DNA from: Chloroflexota bacterium
Lineage (GTDB): Bacteria; Chloroflexota; Anaerolineae; 4572-78; J111
Direction: 5' to 3'
DNA: 64,000 bases
NCBI GenBank assembly: GCA_016860845.1
Contig: BOKF01000001.1
Location: forward strand, 310,001 to 374,000
Of this stretch, positions 17,820 through 25,442 are shown one piece after another. The notes below the pieces were generated by a model. The model saw only the letters and a list, made by a program, of their open reading frames with translations. It had not been told where the DNA came from and did no database searches. Within the stretch, counting starts at the first letter, position 1, and the number at the start of each line of letters is the position of its first letter. Both the position numbers and the translations under genes were made by a program.

Positions 17820-19169
17820 TTAGCCTCCTCCCGCCACGCCACTCAGGGCTTCGGCGGCGGGGGTAAAGTTAGGATTGTATTCTACGGCCGCCTGAAATTC
17901 CTGCTCGGCCCCAGGCTGGCCGGTCGCTTGCAAAGCCAGGCCGCGATAGTAATAAGCTTCTTCCAGGCCGCCCGCCCCCTTGATAGTGGCCTGGGTCAGG
18001 TCCAGGACATCCTGGTAGCGCCCGGCGGCATAGTAAGCTTCAAACGGGGTAAATTGATACCACAGCCGCCGCCAGTGCAAGCCCAGTTGCCGCGCCCGGT
18101 CAAAGGCGACCACCGCTTCCTGAAAGCGCCCCAGAAAAGTCAGGGCATCCCCTTGATTAAAATAGGCAATGGGGTCGTCCGGCTTGGCCTTAACCTCAGC
18201 CTCCGCCTGGTTCAAGATGCGCTCATACATCGCCTTGTCGTCCATATCCGGGCCGATGATCGCCGCCACCTTTTCGGCTTGTTCCGGCGGATAGACGACG
18301 ATATAGGTCCGATTGAAGACGCGCCAATCCGCATCAAACGCCTCGTAACCAACTTTAACATCCGGGCCATTCAGCGAGTCGAAGGCGCTAAACTGGCCGG
18401 TCGCGTCGTCGTAGCCGATGAAGAGGCGATAGTGGCCCAGGCTGTCGCCATCATGCACCAGCCAGGTTTCAACCAAAACAGGCAGGTTATTGCTCAAGAG
18501 AAGTTTGAGCTGATCCATCGAGCCGCCACGGCGGACTATCGCTTCGAGGCCGGTCGTGCGGGCGAAAGCAGCCAGTTCCTCCGGACTGACGTTTTTATCA
18601 TCCCGGTTGGGCTTGAGGAATTTAGCCGCCTCTACCTGGGTTTCGGGGCGGCCATAGTAACTCATATTCATGGTGATGGTGGCCGGACCACAGTTGTTCC
18701 AGGTTTGCCACTGGTGGGTAAAACCGCTCAACTGAATTTTTGGGCTGACCGATGCCAGCGCGACGGTAGGGATGGGCGTCGGCGGCACAGCGGTGGGAGA
18801 AGGAGACGCCAACGGCGCAGGAGTGGTTGCCGAAACCGCCAGGGTTGGTACAGCCGTAGGCGGGAGCGGGGTTGCCGTCGGATTAAGTTGAACTTGCTCT
18901 GCCTTAACCGGCGTCACTGTCGCAGCCGCAGCGATAACAGGGACAGTCGGCGCCGGCGTCGGCAGATATTCGGGATGAGGCATCATTTTGCGGTAGTAGC
19001 TGCGGGCGCGGTAAATCATATTATCAAGACGAGGGCTGAGGGCCGGCATCGCCAGGGCTACGCCCAGGGCCACGATGGCCAGCAAAGCACCCAGGCCCAG
19101 GCCAAAAACCAAAGCGCCCCGTCTGGTTATCATCTTTTTTTCGTAAGGTCGTCGAACACGAGTCTGCAT
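17820..19169 (-). CDS. Exported C39-like peptidase with TPR domain
   Basis: A 449-residue protein. Residues about 15-45 form a membrane anchor, residues about 65-140 are a Pro/Thr/Ala-rich linker, then comes a papain-like C39 domain: catalytic Cys160 in WNNCGPATITM, His in LGHYRLFIGYDD and Asp in FSAFDSLNG. The C-terminus has TPR-like repeats (IAYFNQGDALTFLGRFQEAV, EAYYYRGLALQATGQ). It probably acts outside the membrane; its target is unknown. ATG 19169 was chosen over GTG 19178 because AGAGGAA is correctly spaced for it. The stop lies 1 base from the next start. Confidence 0.8.
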   Translation of the reverse strand: MQTRVRRPYEKKMITRRGALVFGLGLGALLAIVALGVALAMPALSPRLDNMIYRARSYYRKMMPHPEYLPTPAPTVPVIAAAATVTPVKAEQVQLNPTATPLPPTAVPTLAVSATTPAPLASPSPTAVPPTPIPTVALASVSPKIQLSGFTHQWQTWNNCGPATITMNMSYYGRPETQVEAAKFLKPNRDDKNVSPEELAAFARTTGLEAIVRRGGSMDQLKLLLSNNLPVLVETWLVHDGDSLGHYRLFIGYDDATGQFSAFDSLNGPDVKVGYEAFDADWRVFNRTYIVVYPPEQAEKVAAIIGPDMDDKAMYERILNQAEAEVKAKPDDPIAYFNQGDALTFLGRFQEAVVAFDRARQLGLHWRRLWYQFTPFEAYYAAGRYQDVLDLTQATIKGAGGLEEAYYYRGLALQATGQPGAEQEFQAAVEYNPNFTPAAEALSGVAGGG

Positions 19170-19205
19170 TAATTTCACATTCCTCTTTCTGCTAACAAAA
19201 CGCTC

Positions 19206-19715
19206 TTATTGATACCGTTTCACGGTAAAACGGTAAAGTTCGGCCGGCTCCTGCGGCAGGAGGCCGGCTTTGCGCCGCACGAGTTCTAATTGGCGGGGAA
19301 CGCTGTCAACAGAAGGGATATCCGGCAGCAGGAGCGCCCGGCGGTAGCCGGCCTGAATAAATACGCCGTAGACTTTTTCATCCAACTGTTCGATGTCGGC
19401 CACCGGCTCCAGGGGGCTGAGGATATCTACCTTAACCTGCAAACCCGGTAATTCCGGAGCAGTCATGGGCGGGAAGCGAGGGTCGTCGGTGGCCGAGGCA
19501 ATGGCGGTGTGGATAATGGCTTCAGCCAGGGTGGGCTGGGTAGGGGTGATGGTCCCGCGGCAGCCGCGCAGCCGGCCATCGGCTAAATGCAGCGAGACAA
19601 AGACCGCGCCCGGTTCAACCATGTCGGGCGGCAGCGGCATTGGTAGAGTCATCATCTGACCGGTGGTGAGATAGGTTTCGATGGCCTGGTAAGCCAGGGT
19701 TACAAAGGGATGCAT
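19206..19715 (-). CDS. amrA: AMMECR1-like protein (AmmeMemoRadiSam system protein A type)
   Basis: A 169-residue AMMECR1-fold protein with the family signature LRGCRGTITPTQ and SATDDPRFPPM. In many bacteria it is linked to a Memo-like protein and a radical SAM enzyme; neither is in the window. A small beta-rich cytoplasmic protein of unresolved activity. ATG 19715 follows AAGGAAAG. It is the first gene of the operon continuing into the C39-like peptidase and iron alcohol dehydrogenase. Confidence 0.85.
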   Translation of the reverse strand: MHPFVTLAYQAIETYLTTGQMMTLPMPLPPDMVEPGAVFVSLHLADGRLRGCRGTITPTQPTLAEAIIHTAIASATDDPRFPPMTAPELPGLQVKVDILSPLEPVADIEQLDEKVYGVFIQAGYRRALLLPDIPSVDSVPRQLELVRRKAGLLPQEPAELYRFTVKRYQ

Positions 19716-19770
19716 TCTTTCCTTCTTCTTACCCTAAACCTTGGTAGGACTTATCACCTACGCAAGCAAG

Positions 19771-19799
19771 TTGTTTTGAGTGTGGCTATCTGGTATAAT
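19771..19799 (+). promoter_or_regulatory. Sigma70-type promoter of the DnaB-like gene
   Basis: TTGTTT (19771-19776), a 17-bp spacer and a perfect TATAAT (19794-19799). Transcription should start near 19806 and give a leader of about 125 nt. Confidence 0.7.
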
Positions 19800-19805
19800 G
19801 ACAGC

Positions 19806-19930
19806 GATATCGAGATTTTAAGATTTATCTGGAATGAGGAGGCCCTTTGTCCATGGGAGGTTAGGGAGTAGGACAGAGGGTCTGTTAGCGTCCTAATGAT
19901 AAATCTTTTATGACCTGAATAGGGGAAACT
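19806..19930 (+). promoter_or_regulatory. Folded 5' leader with long nested hairpin
   Basis: The outer arms AAGATTTATC (19820-19829) and GATAAATCTT (19898-19907) are perfect. The inner arms GGCCCTTTGTCC (19841-19852) and GGACAGAGGGTC (19871-19882) pair with one or two wobbles. The loop is G-rich. The structure ends 23 bases before the start codon and leaves the GGGGAA ribosome binding site free. It may be a regulatory leader or the body of a small RNA. Confidence 0.5.
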
Positions 19931-21142
19931 ATGTCAGTCTCGCCGGATAAACCTATGCCACAACAACCACAACCGTCAGCCCAGCAGCGGCCGCTTCAAC
20001 CGCTGCAACCGCGGCCCCCATCAACACCGCAAGCCCCCCCATCACCGTCGGCCCCGGAACAACCTGCCCCCCCGCGGGTGCCTCGCGGGGCAGCTCAACG
20101 CCGGACGGGCGGCCCTGCCCCCCGTAGTTTAAGCCAGGTTTTAAAGGAAGCTGATCGCATGGTAGTGCAGGGTGAGCTTGACGAGTACCTGCCTGTGCCC
20201 ACCGGCTTTGATCAGCTTGACCGCTTGATTGGCGGCGGTCTGCGCCGCACCGAGCTGGTTTTGCTGGGTGGTGCTCAGGGTATCGGCAAAACCATCACCG
20301 CCCTGCAAATGGCCCGTAATTTGGCCTTAAATGAAGCAACCTATGCTTTTTACATCTCCTATGAACACAGTGAAGTCCACCTGTTAAATCGTCTTATTTG
20401 CCAGGAAAGCATTGACCCAACCATGAGCGATGCCAGCGCCGGCATTCGCTTAAAAGATTTGCACAACATTGTGGTCAGTAAGCGAGCGCGGGAATGGGTG
20501 CGCAACGACGGCAACGTTGGCTTACAACAGATTCTATCACAGCATCCCAAGACTGCCAAAGCCATGGAAACAATTAACCGCTATGCCGACCGGCTCATTC
20601 TGATGAAGGCCAGCCCGGCGGTCACGACGCTTAACAGCATCAGGGATATGACCCGGCAAATTGTCGAAGCGACCGGCGGCAAATTGGTATTGTTTCTGGA
20701 TTACCTGCAAAAAATAGCCATTTACCCGGAACGCGCTTCCGACGAGAACGATAAAGTGACGATTATTGTCGAGGGACTGAAAGATATTGCCATGACCCTC
20801 AACATTCCGGTCGTGGCCATTGTCGCCGCCGACCGGGAAGGGCTGCGCAGCAAGCGGATGCACCTGTACCACCTGCGCGGCAGTTCCGCCCTCGACTACG
20901 AGTGCGACATCGCCATCATTATGAACAACAAGTTCCACATCCTCTCCAAAGACCACGTTTCCTTCAACCCCTACAAAAGTGACAGCTATCGCGATTGGGT
21001 CGTCTTTACCCTGGAGAAAAACCGGGCCGGCCGGGCCATGATTGACGTCGAGTTCCAGATGCGCCCGCAGCACTTCTGCTTTAACCCCAAGGGCAACCTG
21101 GTCGAGCAGAAGTTGATTGACGAGAAGATTATTGTGGAGTAA
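19931..21142 (+). CDS. DnaB/RecA-like helicase-core ATPase with proline-rich N-terminus
   Basis: A 403-residue protein. Residues 1-70 are a Pro/Gln/Ala-rich, probably disordered tail in place of the DnaB N-terminal domain. The RecA-like core has Walker A GGAQGIGKTITALQMARN, the YEHSE segment, and the Walker B/DnaB-like motif LVLFLDYLQKIAIYPE, then GSSALDYECDIAIIMNN and EKNRAGRAMIDVEF. It resembles the DnaB C-terminal or RadA/KaiC-type ATPases and probably acts on DNA. No primase or recombinase lies next to it. ATG 19931 follows GGGGAA. A terminator follows at 21296. Confidence 0.75.
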   Translation: MSVSPDKPMPQQPQPSAQQRPLQPLQPRPPSTPQAPPSPSAPEQPAPPRVPRGAAQRRTGGPAPRSLSQVLKEADRMVVQGELDEYLPVPTGFDQLDRLIGGGLRRTELVLLGGAQGIGKTITALQMARNLALNEATYAFYISYEHSEVHLLNRLICQESIDPTMSDASAGIRLKDLHNIVVSKRAREWVRNDGNVGLQQILSQHPKTAKAMETINRYADRLILMKASPAVTTLNSIRDMTRQIVEATGGKLVLFLDYLQKIAIYPERASDENDKVTIIVEGLKDIAMTLNIPVVAIVAADREGLRSKRMHLYHLRGSSALDYECDIAIIMNNKFHILSKDHVSFNPYKSDSYRDWVVFTLEKNRAGRAMIDVEFQMRPQHFCFNPKGNLVEQKLIDEKIIVE

Positions 21143-21164
21143 GGATTTAGGACTTTCGCTTGGA

Positions 21165-21268
21165 TGTCATTTTGAGCGACCGTAGGGAGCGAAAAATCCC
21201 TAGAGCGCTTGTCTGCAATTAAACACCTCAGGGATCCTTCACTCCGCTGCGCTCCGTTCAGAATGACA
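21165..21268. repeat. 104-bp imperfect palindromic intergenic repeat
   Basis: The ends TGTCATTTTGAGCG (21165) and CGTTCAGAATGACA (to 21268) form an inverted pair with GAGCGAAAAATCCCT/AGGGATCCTTCACTC-like arms inside. It lies between a gene and its terminator. The form is common among dispersed noncoding repeats. Confidence 0.6.
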
Positions 21269-21295
21269 AGTTAGGCGTGAGGATCTAAGTTTTGA

Positions 21296-21327
21296 AGGAG
21301 TGGCTGTATCAGCCGCTCCTTTTTTTG
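21296..21327 (+). terminator. Intrinsic terminator after the DnaB-like gene
   Basis: AGGAGTGGCTG (21296-21306), a TAT loop, CAGCCGCTCCT (21310-21320), then a run of seven or more T. Confidence 0.85.
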
Positions 21328-21416
21328 TGGGGCGTTAAATACACCTTTTGTTGGATGACGCGGCGCTTAATCGTTGTTATACTGGGCAAATGTGGTGAGA
21401 AAGAGGGAATCTACGA

Positions 21417-22727
21417 ATGCATCCAGTACAAGAAAGTCAATCTACCGTAATAACATTTAACCCGCGCCGGGCGCGGCGAGTCATTATGCTGCTGGCGGCC
21501 AGTGTCGGCTTGATGATGACCGGCTATGGCATTGTCATGCCTGTCTTTGCCAAACGGCTGGGTGAGTTTGGTTCCGGGGTCGAGGCGCTGGGCTTTATGA
21601 CCATGGCCTTTGCCATTGCTCAATTTCTGTTAGCCCCCTTCATGGGTACATTGGCCGACCGCTTTGGCCGCCGCCCGCTTATTCTGGTCGGCCTGGCCGG
21701 GGTGGTGGCGGCAAATCTGGCCTATTTGCTGGTCGAATCAACCAGCGCCTACATTGCCGTGCGCTTCTTTCAAGGCGCCATTACTGCCGGGCTGCTGCCG
21801 GCAGCGATGGGCATTGTCGCCGATATTGTGCCCGAACAGCAGCGCGCCCAGTGGGTCGGCACGCTCATGGGCAGTTACAGCGCCGGGTTTATCTTTGGGC
21901 CGGCTTTAGGTGGGTTTCTGTACGATCATTGGGGCTTTGCCGCTCCCTTCAGCCTGTCGGCGGGCCTAGCTTTGCTGGGCCTGCTCATGGCTTTGGTGAT
22001 GGTACCGGAAACCCGGCCGGCGGCGGTTCGACCGGTGGCCGCGCCCCGCCAGCAAGCGGCTGCATCTGATGGCGGCCTCCTGGCTTCCCTGCCCCGGCCG
22101 CTTTATATCCTGGCATCGCTGCTGCTGCTCGACTTTACGGCCGTCTTTGCCTTTGCCTTTATTGAGCCGCAAATGGTCTTTTACTTCTACGATCAACTGG
22201 CCTTCTCGACCACCCAGTTTGGCCTGATCGTGGGCGGCTATGGGCTGGCAATGGTTTTCGGCCAGACCGTGTTGGGCCGTCTGAGCGACCGTTTTGGCCG
22301 CCGGCCGATCATTGCCCTGGGGTTTGGCTTAAACCTGCTCTTTTACCTGAGTCTGGTCTTGTTCGAACAGTTTAGTTTGATGTTTATGGCGGCGATAATT
22401 GCCGGCCTGGGCGGAGCGCTCCTGTCCCCGGCCCTCAGCGCCTTTTACCTCGACATCACCGCCGAACAGCACCGCTCGCGGGTGATGGGTCTCAAGGAGT
22501 CGGCGGCGGCGCTGGGGGGAGTCATCGGCCCGCTGCTGGTCGCCGTAGCCAGCTCCTGGCTGACCGCGGAAAATATCTTCCTCACCTCGGCCTTGATCAC
22601 GTTGACGGCGGTCGGTTTAACTCTGGTAGTTTTGCAGGCTCAGCGGCGAGCGCCATCGCCAGTTCGGCCTGTCCCCGCTAACAGAGAAGTAACGCCGGTC
22701 ACAGGCCCGGCCTCCTCCCCCAGTTGA
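21417..22727 (+). CDS. MFS drug-efflux-type transporter (DHA1 family)
   Basis: A 436-residue transporter with 12 predicted membrane helices. Motif A occurs in both halves: GTLADRFGRRPLI and GRLSDRFGRRPII. Motif C-like GSYSAGFIFGPALGGFL is in helix 5, as in drug/proton antiporters of the TetA/Bcr type. The Pro-rich tail is short and cytoplasmic. ATG 21417 follows GAGGGA. It is monocistronic with a terminator at 22843. The substrate is unknown. Confidence 0.85.
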   Translation: MHPVQESQSTVITFNPRRARRVIMLLAASVGLMMTGYGIVMPVFAKRLGEFGSGVEALGFMTMAFAIAQFLLAPFMGTLADRFGRRPLILVGLAGVVAANLAYLLVESTSAYIAVRFFQGAITAGLLPAAMGIVADIVPEQQRAQWVGTLMGSYSAGFIFGPALGGFLYDHWGFAAPFSLSAGLALLGLLMALVMVPETRPAAVRPVAAPRQQAAASDGGLLASLPRPLYILASLLLLDFTAVFAFAFIEPQMVFYFYDQLAFSTTQFGLIVGGYGLAMVFGQTVLGRLSDRFGRRPIIALGFGLNLLFYLSLVLFEQFSLMFMAAIIAGLGGALLSPALSAFYLDITAEQHRSRVMGLKESAAALGGVIGPLLVAVASSWLTAENIFLTSALITLTAVGLTLVVLQAQRRAPSPVRPVPANREVTPVTGPASSPS

Positions 22728-22748
22728 GTGGCCTCATAAGGAAAAACC

Positions 22749-22830
22749 AGGTGACAGGCACTTTAAACAAAATAGAGGCAGGTTTTGTTCAAATAAGCCC
22801 AATTAGTAGTCCGACAAGTGCCGGTCACCT
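22749..22830. repeat. REP/MITE-like repeat, copy 1
   Basis: An 82-bp element with ends AGGTGACAGGCACTT and AAGTGCCGGTCACCT. A second copy at 28346-28429 shares the ends and the inner segment GTTCAAATAAGC...AATT...AGTCCGA. Confidence 0.75.
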
Positions 22831-22842
22831 TAATCCCGATAT

Positions 22843-22877
22843 AAGGAGTTCAAAGCTTACTTTGAACTCCTTTCTTT
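22843..22877 (+). terminator. Intrinsic terminator after the MFS gene
   Basis: GGAGTTCAAA (22845-22854) and TTTGAACTCC (22861-22870) form a perfect 10-bp stem followed by TTTCTTT. Confidence 0.8.
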
Positions 22878-22922
22878 ACCCCACTTTACGATAGGCATTA
22901 GGGGAAATAAAAGTCCGCCTAT

Positions 22923-22951
22923 TTGTCAGCTTGAAGCAACTTATTTATAAT
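22923..22951 (+). promoter_or_regulatory. Strong sigma70-type promoter of the attenuated thiol operon
   Basis: TTGTCA (22923-22928, five of six consensus bases), a 17-bp spacer and a perfect TATAAT (22946-22951). The expected start near 22958 leaves about 26 nt before the leader-peptide ATG. Confidence 0.8.
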
Positions 22952-22984
22952 TACGCCATTCCGAAATATTGTTAAGAAGTCACC

Positions 22985-23110
22985 ATGATTTTTAGCCCTC
23001 TGTTCACCATCGAGTCAAACACAAATGTAACCCGCCTCAGCAATGGCGTGGTTTGCTTGTGTTGCGCCTGTCAGGTCGGGCCTCGATGGGAGGATTGCGC
23101 TGGCATGTAA
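22985..23110 (+). CDS. Cys-rich 41-residue leader peptide (attenuator uORF)
   Basis: An ATG-initiated frame of 41 codons plus TAA, too short for ordinary gene calls. It contains five Cys codons, four within six residues (VCLCCACQ, codons 22-30) and one at codon 38. It starts about 26 nt into the transcript and ends 27 bases before an intrinsic terminator. Its codons overlap RNA segments that can pair in alternative ways, as in amino-acid attenuators. The ribosome binding site is weak (AAGAAG). Stalling at the Cys codons when Cys-tRNA is scarce would favour readthrough into the DUF4395 and thioredoxin genes. A secreted peptide or RiPP precursor is a less likely alternative, because no modification gene is near. 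Confidence 0.75.
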   Translation: MIFSPLFTIESNTNVTRLSNGVVCLCCACQVGPRWEDCAGM

Positions 23111-23166
23111 ACTGTTTCTAGCTCAAAGCGACTCTTAGGCCCATCGGGAATTCGATGGGCCTTTTT
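23006..23166 (+). promoter_or_regulatory. Four-segment transcription attenuator
   Basis: Segment 1 (23007-23014, CCATCGAG) pairs with segment 2 (23082-23089, CTCGATGG). Segment 2 (23082-23090) also pairs over nine positions with segment 3 (23140-23148), one of them a wobble. Segment 3 (23137-23146) pairs perfectly with segment 4 (23153-23162), making the terminator. So 1:2 and 3:4 give termination and 2:3 gives antitermination. Confidence 0.8.
23137..23166 (+). terminator. Intrinsic terminator of the attenuator
   Basis: AGGCCCATCG (23137-23146), loop GGAATT, CGATGGGCCT (23153-23162), then TTTT. It lies upstream of the structural genes, so termination here is presumably conditional. Confidence 0.9.
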
Positions 23167-23191
23167 ATTTTATCTGGATAAGGGGGATACC

Positions 23192-23638
23192 ATGACCAAA
23201 AAAGTAGATACAACCGCCATCAAGTTTAACCAAGCTTGTATCATTGGTTTTACCGTACTTGGCTTTGTGCTCAACCAGCCCCTCCTGGTTTTGTTCGTTG
23301 GACTGGTGCTGCTGATTGGGACGATCCTGCCCAACGCGGGCCTGTTCAAGCAGGTTTACCAGCAACTGCTTAAGCCCAATGGTCTGCTCAAAGCCAATGT
23401 AATTGACGACGATCCTGCACCGCACCAGTTTGCCCAGGGGGTCGGGTCGCTCTTTTTGCTGGCAGGCAGCGCTGCGCTCCTTCTTTTCGACAATGCCGGC
23501 GTTGGCTGGACTCTAGCCTGGATTGTGATTGTCCTGGCCGGGGTGAATCTCTTTCTTAACTTCTGTACCGGCTGCTTTGTCTATTACCAGTTGGACAGAG
23601 CCGGATTGATGCCTCATCCCGGCGCGGAGGGCAAATAA
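23192..23638 (+). CDS. DUF4395 family membrane protein
   Basis: A 148-residue membrane protein of the DUF4395 family with about four helices. The conserved NFCTGCFVYYQL motif near the C-terminus holds a CxxC pair. Such proteins are often encoded beside thioredoxins or rhodaneses, as here, which suggests a role in thiol or sulfur chemistry at the membrane; the reaction is unknown. ATG 23192 follows AAGGGGG. It is the first structural gene after the Cys attenuator, and the thioredoxin-like gene follows after 2 bases. Confidence 0.85.
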   Translation: MTKKVDTTAIKFNQACIIGFTVLGFVLNQPLLVLFVGLVLLIGTILPNAGLFKQVYQQLLKPNGLLKANVIDDDPAPHQFAQGVGSLFLLAGSAALLLFDNAGVGWTLAWIVIVLAGVNLFLNFCTGCFVYYQLDRAGLMPHPGAEGK

Positions 23639-23640
23639 CC

Positions 23641-24096
23641 ATGCTTGAGCGAATGGTCATCACTCTGGTTGTCCTGGCCGGATTGGCGCTGCTCTGGGTG
23701 GGTTGGCGCTACTACAAGCTCAAGCTAACCCAAAGCATCCAGCCAGCCGAGACGGCTCTCGGCGTCCCCACCCTGCTTTATTTCAGCGCAGGCTACTGTG
23801 CTCCCTGCAACCTGCAGCAGCAGCCCATCGTGGACGGCCTGGCGGCCAAATTCGGCGAGAGCCTTATCGTCAGGCGCTATGATGTCACCGAGCACCCAGA
23901 CCTGGCCAGCCGCTACAAGGTCTTAACCCTGCCCACCACCGTAGTGTTGGATGGTCAGGGACATGTCGCCCACATCAACTATGGGGTAGCCTCGCAGGCC
24001 AGGCTGGAAGCGCAATTATCGCCATACCAGGCTGAAAAAACCAGCCAGGGACATTCTTCTCTCCAAGTGATGGCTCAATCTAACTGTAATTCGTAA
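23641..24096 (+). CDS. Membrane-anchored thioredoxin-like protein
   Basis: A 151-residue protein with one N-terminal membrane helix (residues about 5-25) and a thioredoxin fold. The redox site is GYCAPCNLQQQ (CAPC) and the cis-proline is in LTLPTTVVLDG. The C-terminal tail ends SNCNS with an extra Cys. It is translated together with DUF4395, and the pair is probably a membrane thiol reductase or a carrier to the outside. Control by the upstream Cys-codon attenuator fits a role in cysteine or sulfur supply. Confidence 0.85.
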   Translation: MLERMVITLVVLAGLALLWVGWRYYKLKLTQSIQPAETALGVPTLLYFSAGYCAPCNLQQQPIVDGLAAKFGESLIVRRYDVTEHPDLASRYKVLTLPTTVVLDGQGHVAHINYGVASQARLEAQLSPYQAEKTSQGHSSLQVMAQSNCNS

Positions 24097-24117
24097 TTTT
24101 CGAGAGTTGAGAAGGGC

Positions 24118-24197
24118 AGAATTTCCGCCGGGATTTGGGGATTGGGGGATAAAAGAATTATTAAAAATCTCCTAATCTCCTAATCCCGGCCCAAAAT
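24118..24197. repeat. Heptamer-type repeat tract
   Basis: GGGGATT-like units are followed by inverted CTCCTAAT units, leaving an imperfect palindrome between the thioredoxin gene and pyrB. The rest of 24097-24269 shows no gene. Confidence 0.55.
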
Positions 24198-24269
24198 TAG
24201 TCCACTGTTAACTTTGCCTGGGTAGTTACAGACTCAGTATAATTCGCGGCGAAAATTCCGGCGGGGCGT

Positions 24270-25265
24270 CTATGCCTTGCCCAGCACCGCGGCCAGAAGG
24301 GCCATACGAATATACATGCCGTTTTTCACCTGGCGGAAATAGGCTGCCCGAGGGTCGGAGTCAACGGCGTAGTGGATTTCGCCCACCCGCGGCAGCGGGT
24401 GCATCACGATCATCTTTGACTTGGCTTTGGCCATCAGTTCAGGGGTGATCTCGTACTGATCCTTCACCTCCTCGTACTGGGCCAGGTCGGTAAAGCGCTC
24501 TTTTTGGACGCGGGTGACATATAAAACATCGGCGTTCTCGATGACATCGGCTACATCGTGGGTCTCCCGCACGTCGAGCTTGGCATCAATCACCTCGTTC
24601 ATGAGGGTCAAGGGCAGCCGCAAGATTTCGGGCGAGACAAAGCGCAGGCTGACCTTGTACTGCAGCAACAGGCGGGTCAGCGAGTGGACCGTCCGCCCGT
24701 AGCGCAAATCGCCGACCATGGCGATTTTGAGATCATCCAACCGTCCCAACTCCTCTTTAATCGTAAACAGGTCCAGCAGGGCCTGGGTCGGATGCTCGCC
24801 CGCACCATCGCCGGCGTTGATAACCGGCACGTTGGCGTAATCGGCGGCCACCTGGGCCGAGCCAATCTCCGGGTGGCGCAGCACAATCACGTCGGCGTAC
24901 TGCTCCAGGGTGCGGATGGTATCGGCCAGGGTTTCACCCTTGCTCACCGAACTGAACTGCACCCCCTGGGTGATGGGGATAACCGCTCCGCCCAGCCGTT
25001 CCATCGCCGCAATAAACGAGGCGCTGGTGCGGGTACTCGGCTCGTAGAAGAGACAGGCCAGCACCCGGCCTTTCAATAAGTCCACCGCGCCCACCCGCTC
25101 GACCATCTCCCGCATTTCATGGGCACGGGCAAAGATGTAATCCAGCCTGGCCGTGTCAAACTGCGATACCGAAATAATATCCTGGTGGGTCAAGCCGTTG
25201 CCGATATAGACCGGCTTCGGCAGCGTCTCGAAATCAAACAGCGGTTTAATTTTTTCTAATAACAT
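24270..25265 (-). CDS. pyrB: Aspartate carbamoyltransferase catalytic subunit
   Basis: A 331-residue transcarbamylase. The carbamoyl-phosphate loop is [12 protein letters not shown], with [12 protein letters not shown] and [11 protein letters not shown] also diagnostic for PyrB. It makes carbamoyl-aspartate in pyrimidine synthesis. ATG 25265 was chosen because GGAGG precedes it; the longer frame starts inside that site. pyrC lies upstream on the same strand, separated by 177 bases that hold four hairpins. No regulatory pyrI gene is next to it. Confidence 0.92.
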   Translation of the reverse strand: MLLEKIKPLFDFETLPKPVYIGNGLTHQDIISVSQFDTARLDYIFARAHEMREMVERVGAVDLLKGRVLACLFYEPSTRTSASFIAAMERLGGAVIPITQGVQFSSVSKGETLADTIRTLEQYADVIVLRHPEIGSAQVAADYANVPVINAGDGAGEHPTQALLDLFTIKEELGRLDDLKIAMVGDLRYGRTVHSLTRLLLQYKVSLRFVSPEILRLPLTLMNEVIDAKLDVRETHDVADVIENADVLYVTRVQKERFTDLAQYEEVKDQYEITPELMAKAKSKMIVMHPLPRVGEIHYAVDSDPRAAYFRQVKNGMYIRMALLAAVLGKA

Positions 25266-25306
25266 TTTGCCTCCTTCCACTAGCAAGCTTGATAATATTT
25301 AGAGTC

Positions 25307-25442
25307 GCCTGGAATTGAAACTCCAGGCTGGTACGGGAAGTCGGTTTATAACCGACTGAAAGTTATCGGCTGAAACAAACTACGGCTCAAGCAGTCCGTT
25401 TTGAACGGACTTTTTATAGCAGCCTGAACTTCAGTTCAAGGC
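25307..25442. repeat. Array of four short perfect or near-perfect hairpins
   Basis: Dyads at 25307-25328 (GCCTGGA...TCCAGGC), 25339-25357 (AGTCGGTT...AACCGACT), 25393-25411 (AGTCCGTT...AACGGACT) and 25422-25442 (GCCTGAAC...GTTCAAGGC). They fill the pyrC-pyrB gap. On the minus strand none has a following U run, so they may process or stabilise mRNA or be repeat copies. Confidence 0.6.

Noticed and set aside
19806..19930. 6S RNA
   Set aside because: The rod is only about 90 to 110 nt and runs straight into a start codon; 6S RNAs are larger and free-standing.
22985..23110. The Cys-rich small frame as a RiPP or bacteriocin precursor
   Set aside because: No modification or export gene is near, and the frame overlaps alternative RNA pairings before a terminator, which fits a leader peptide.
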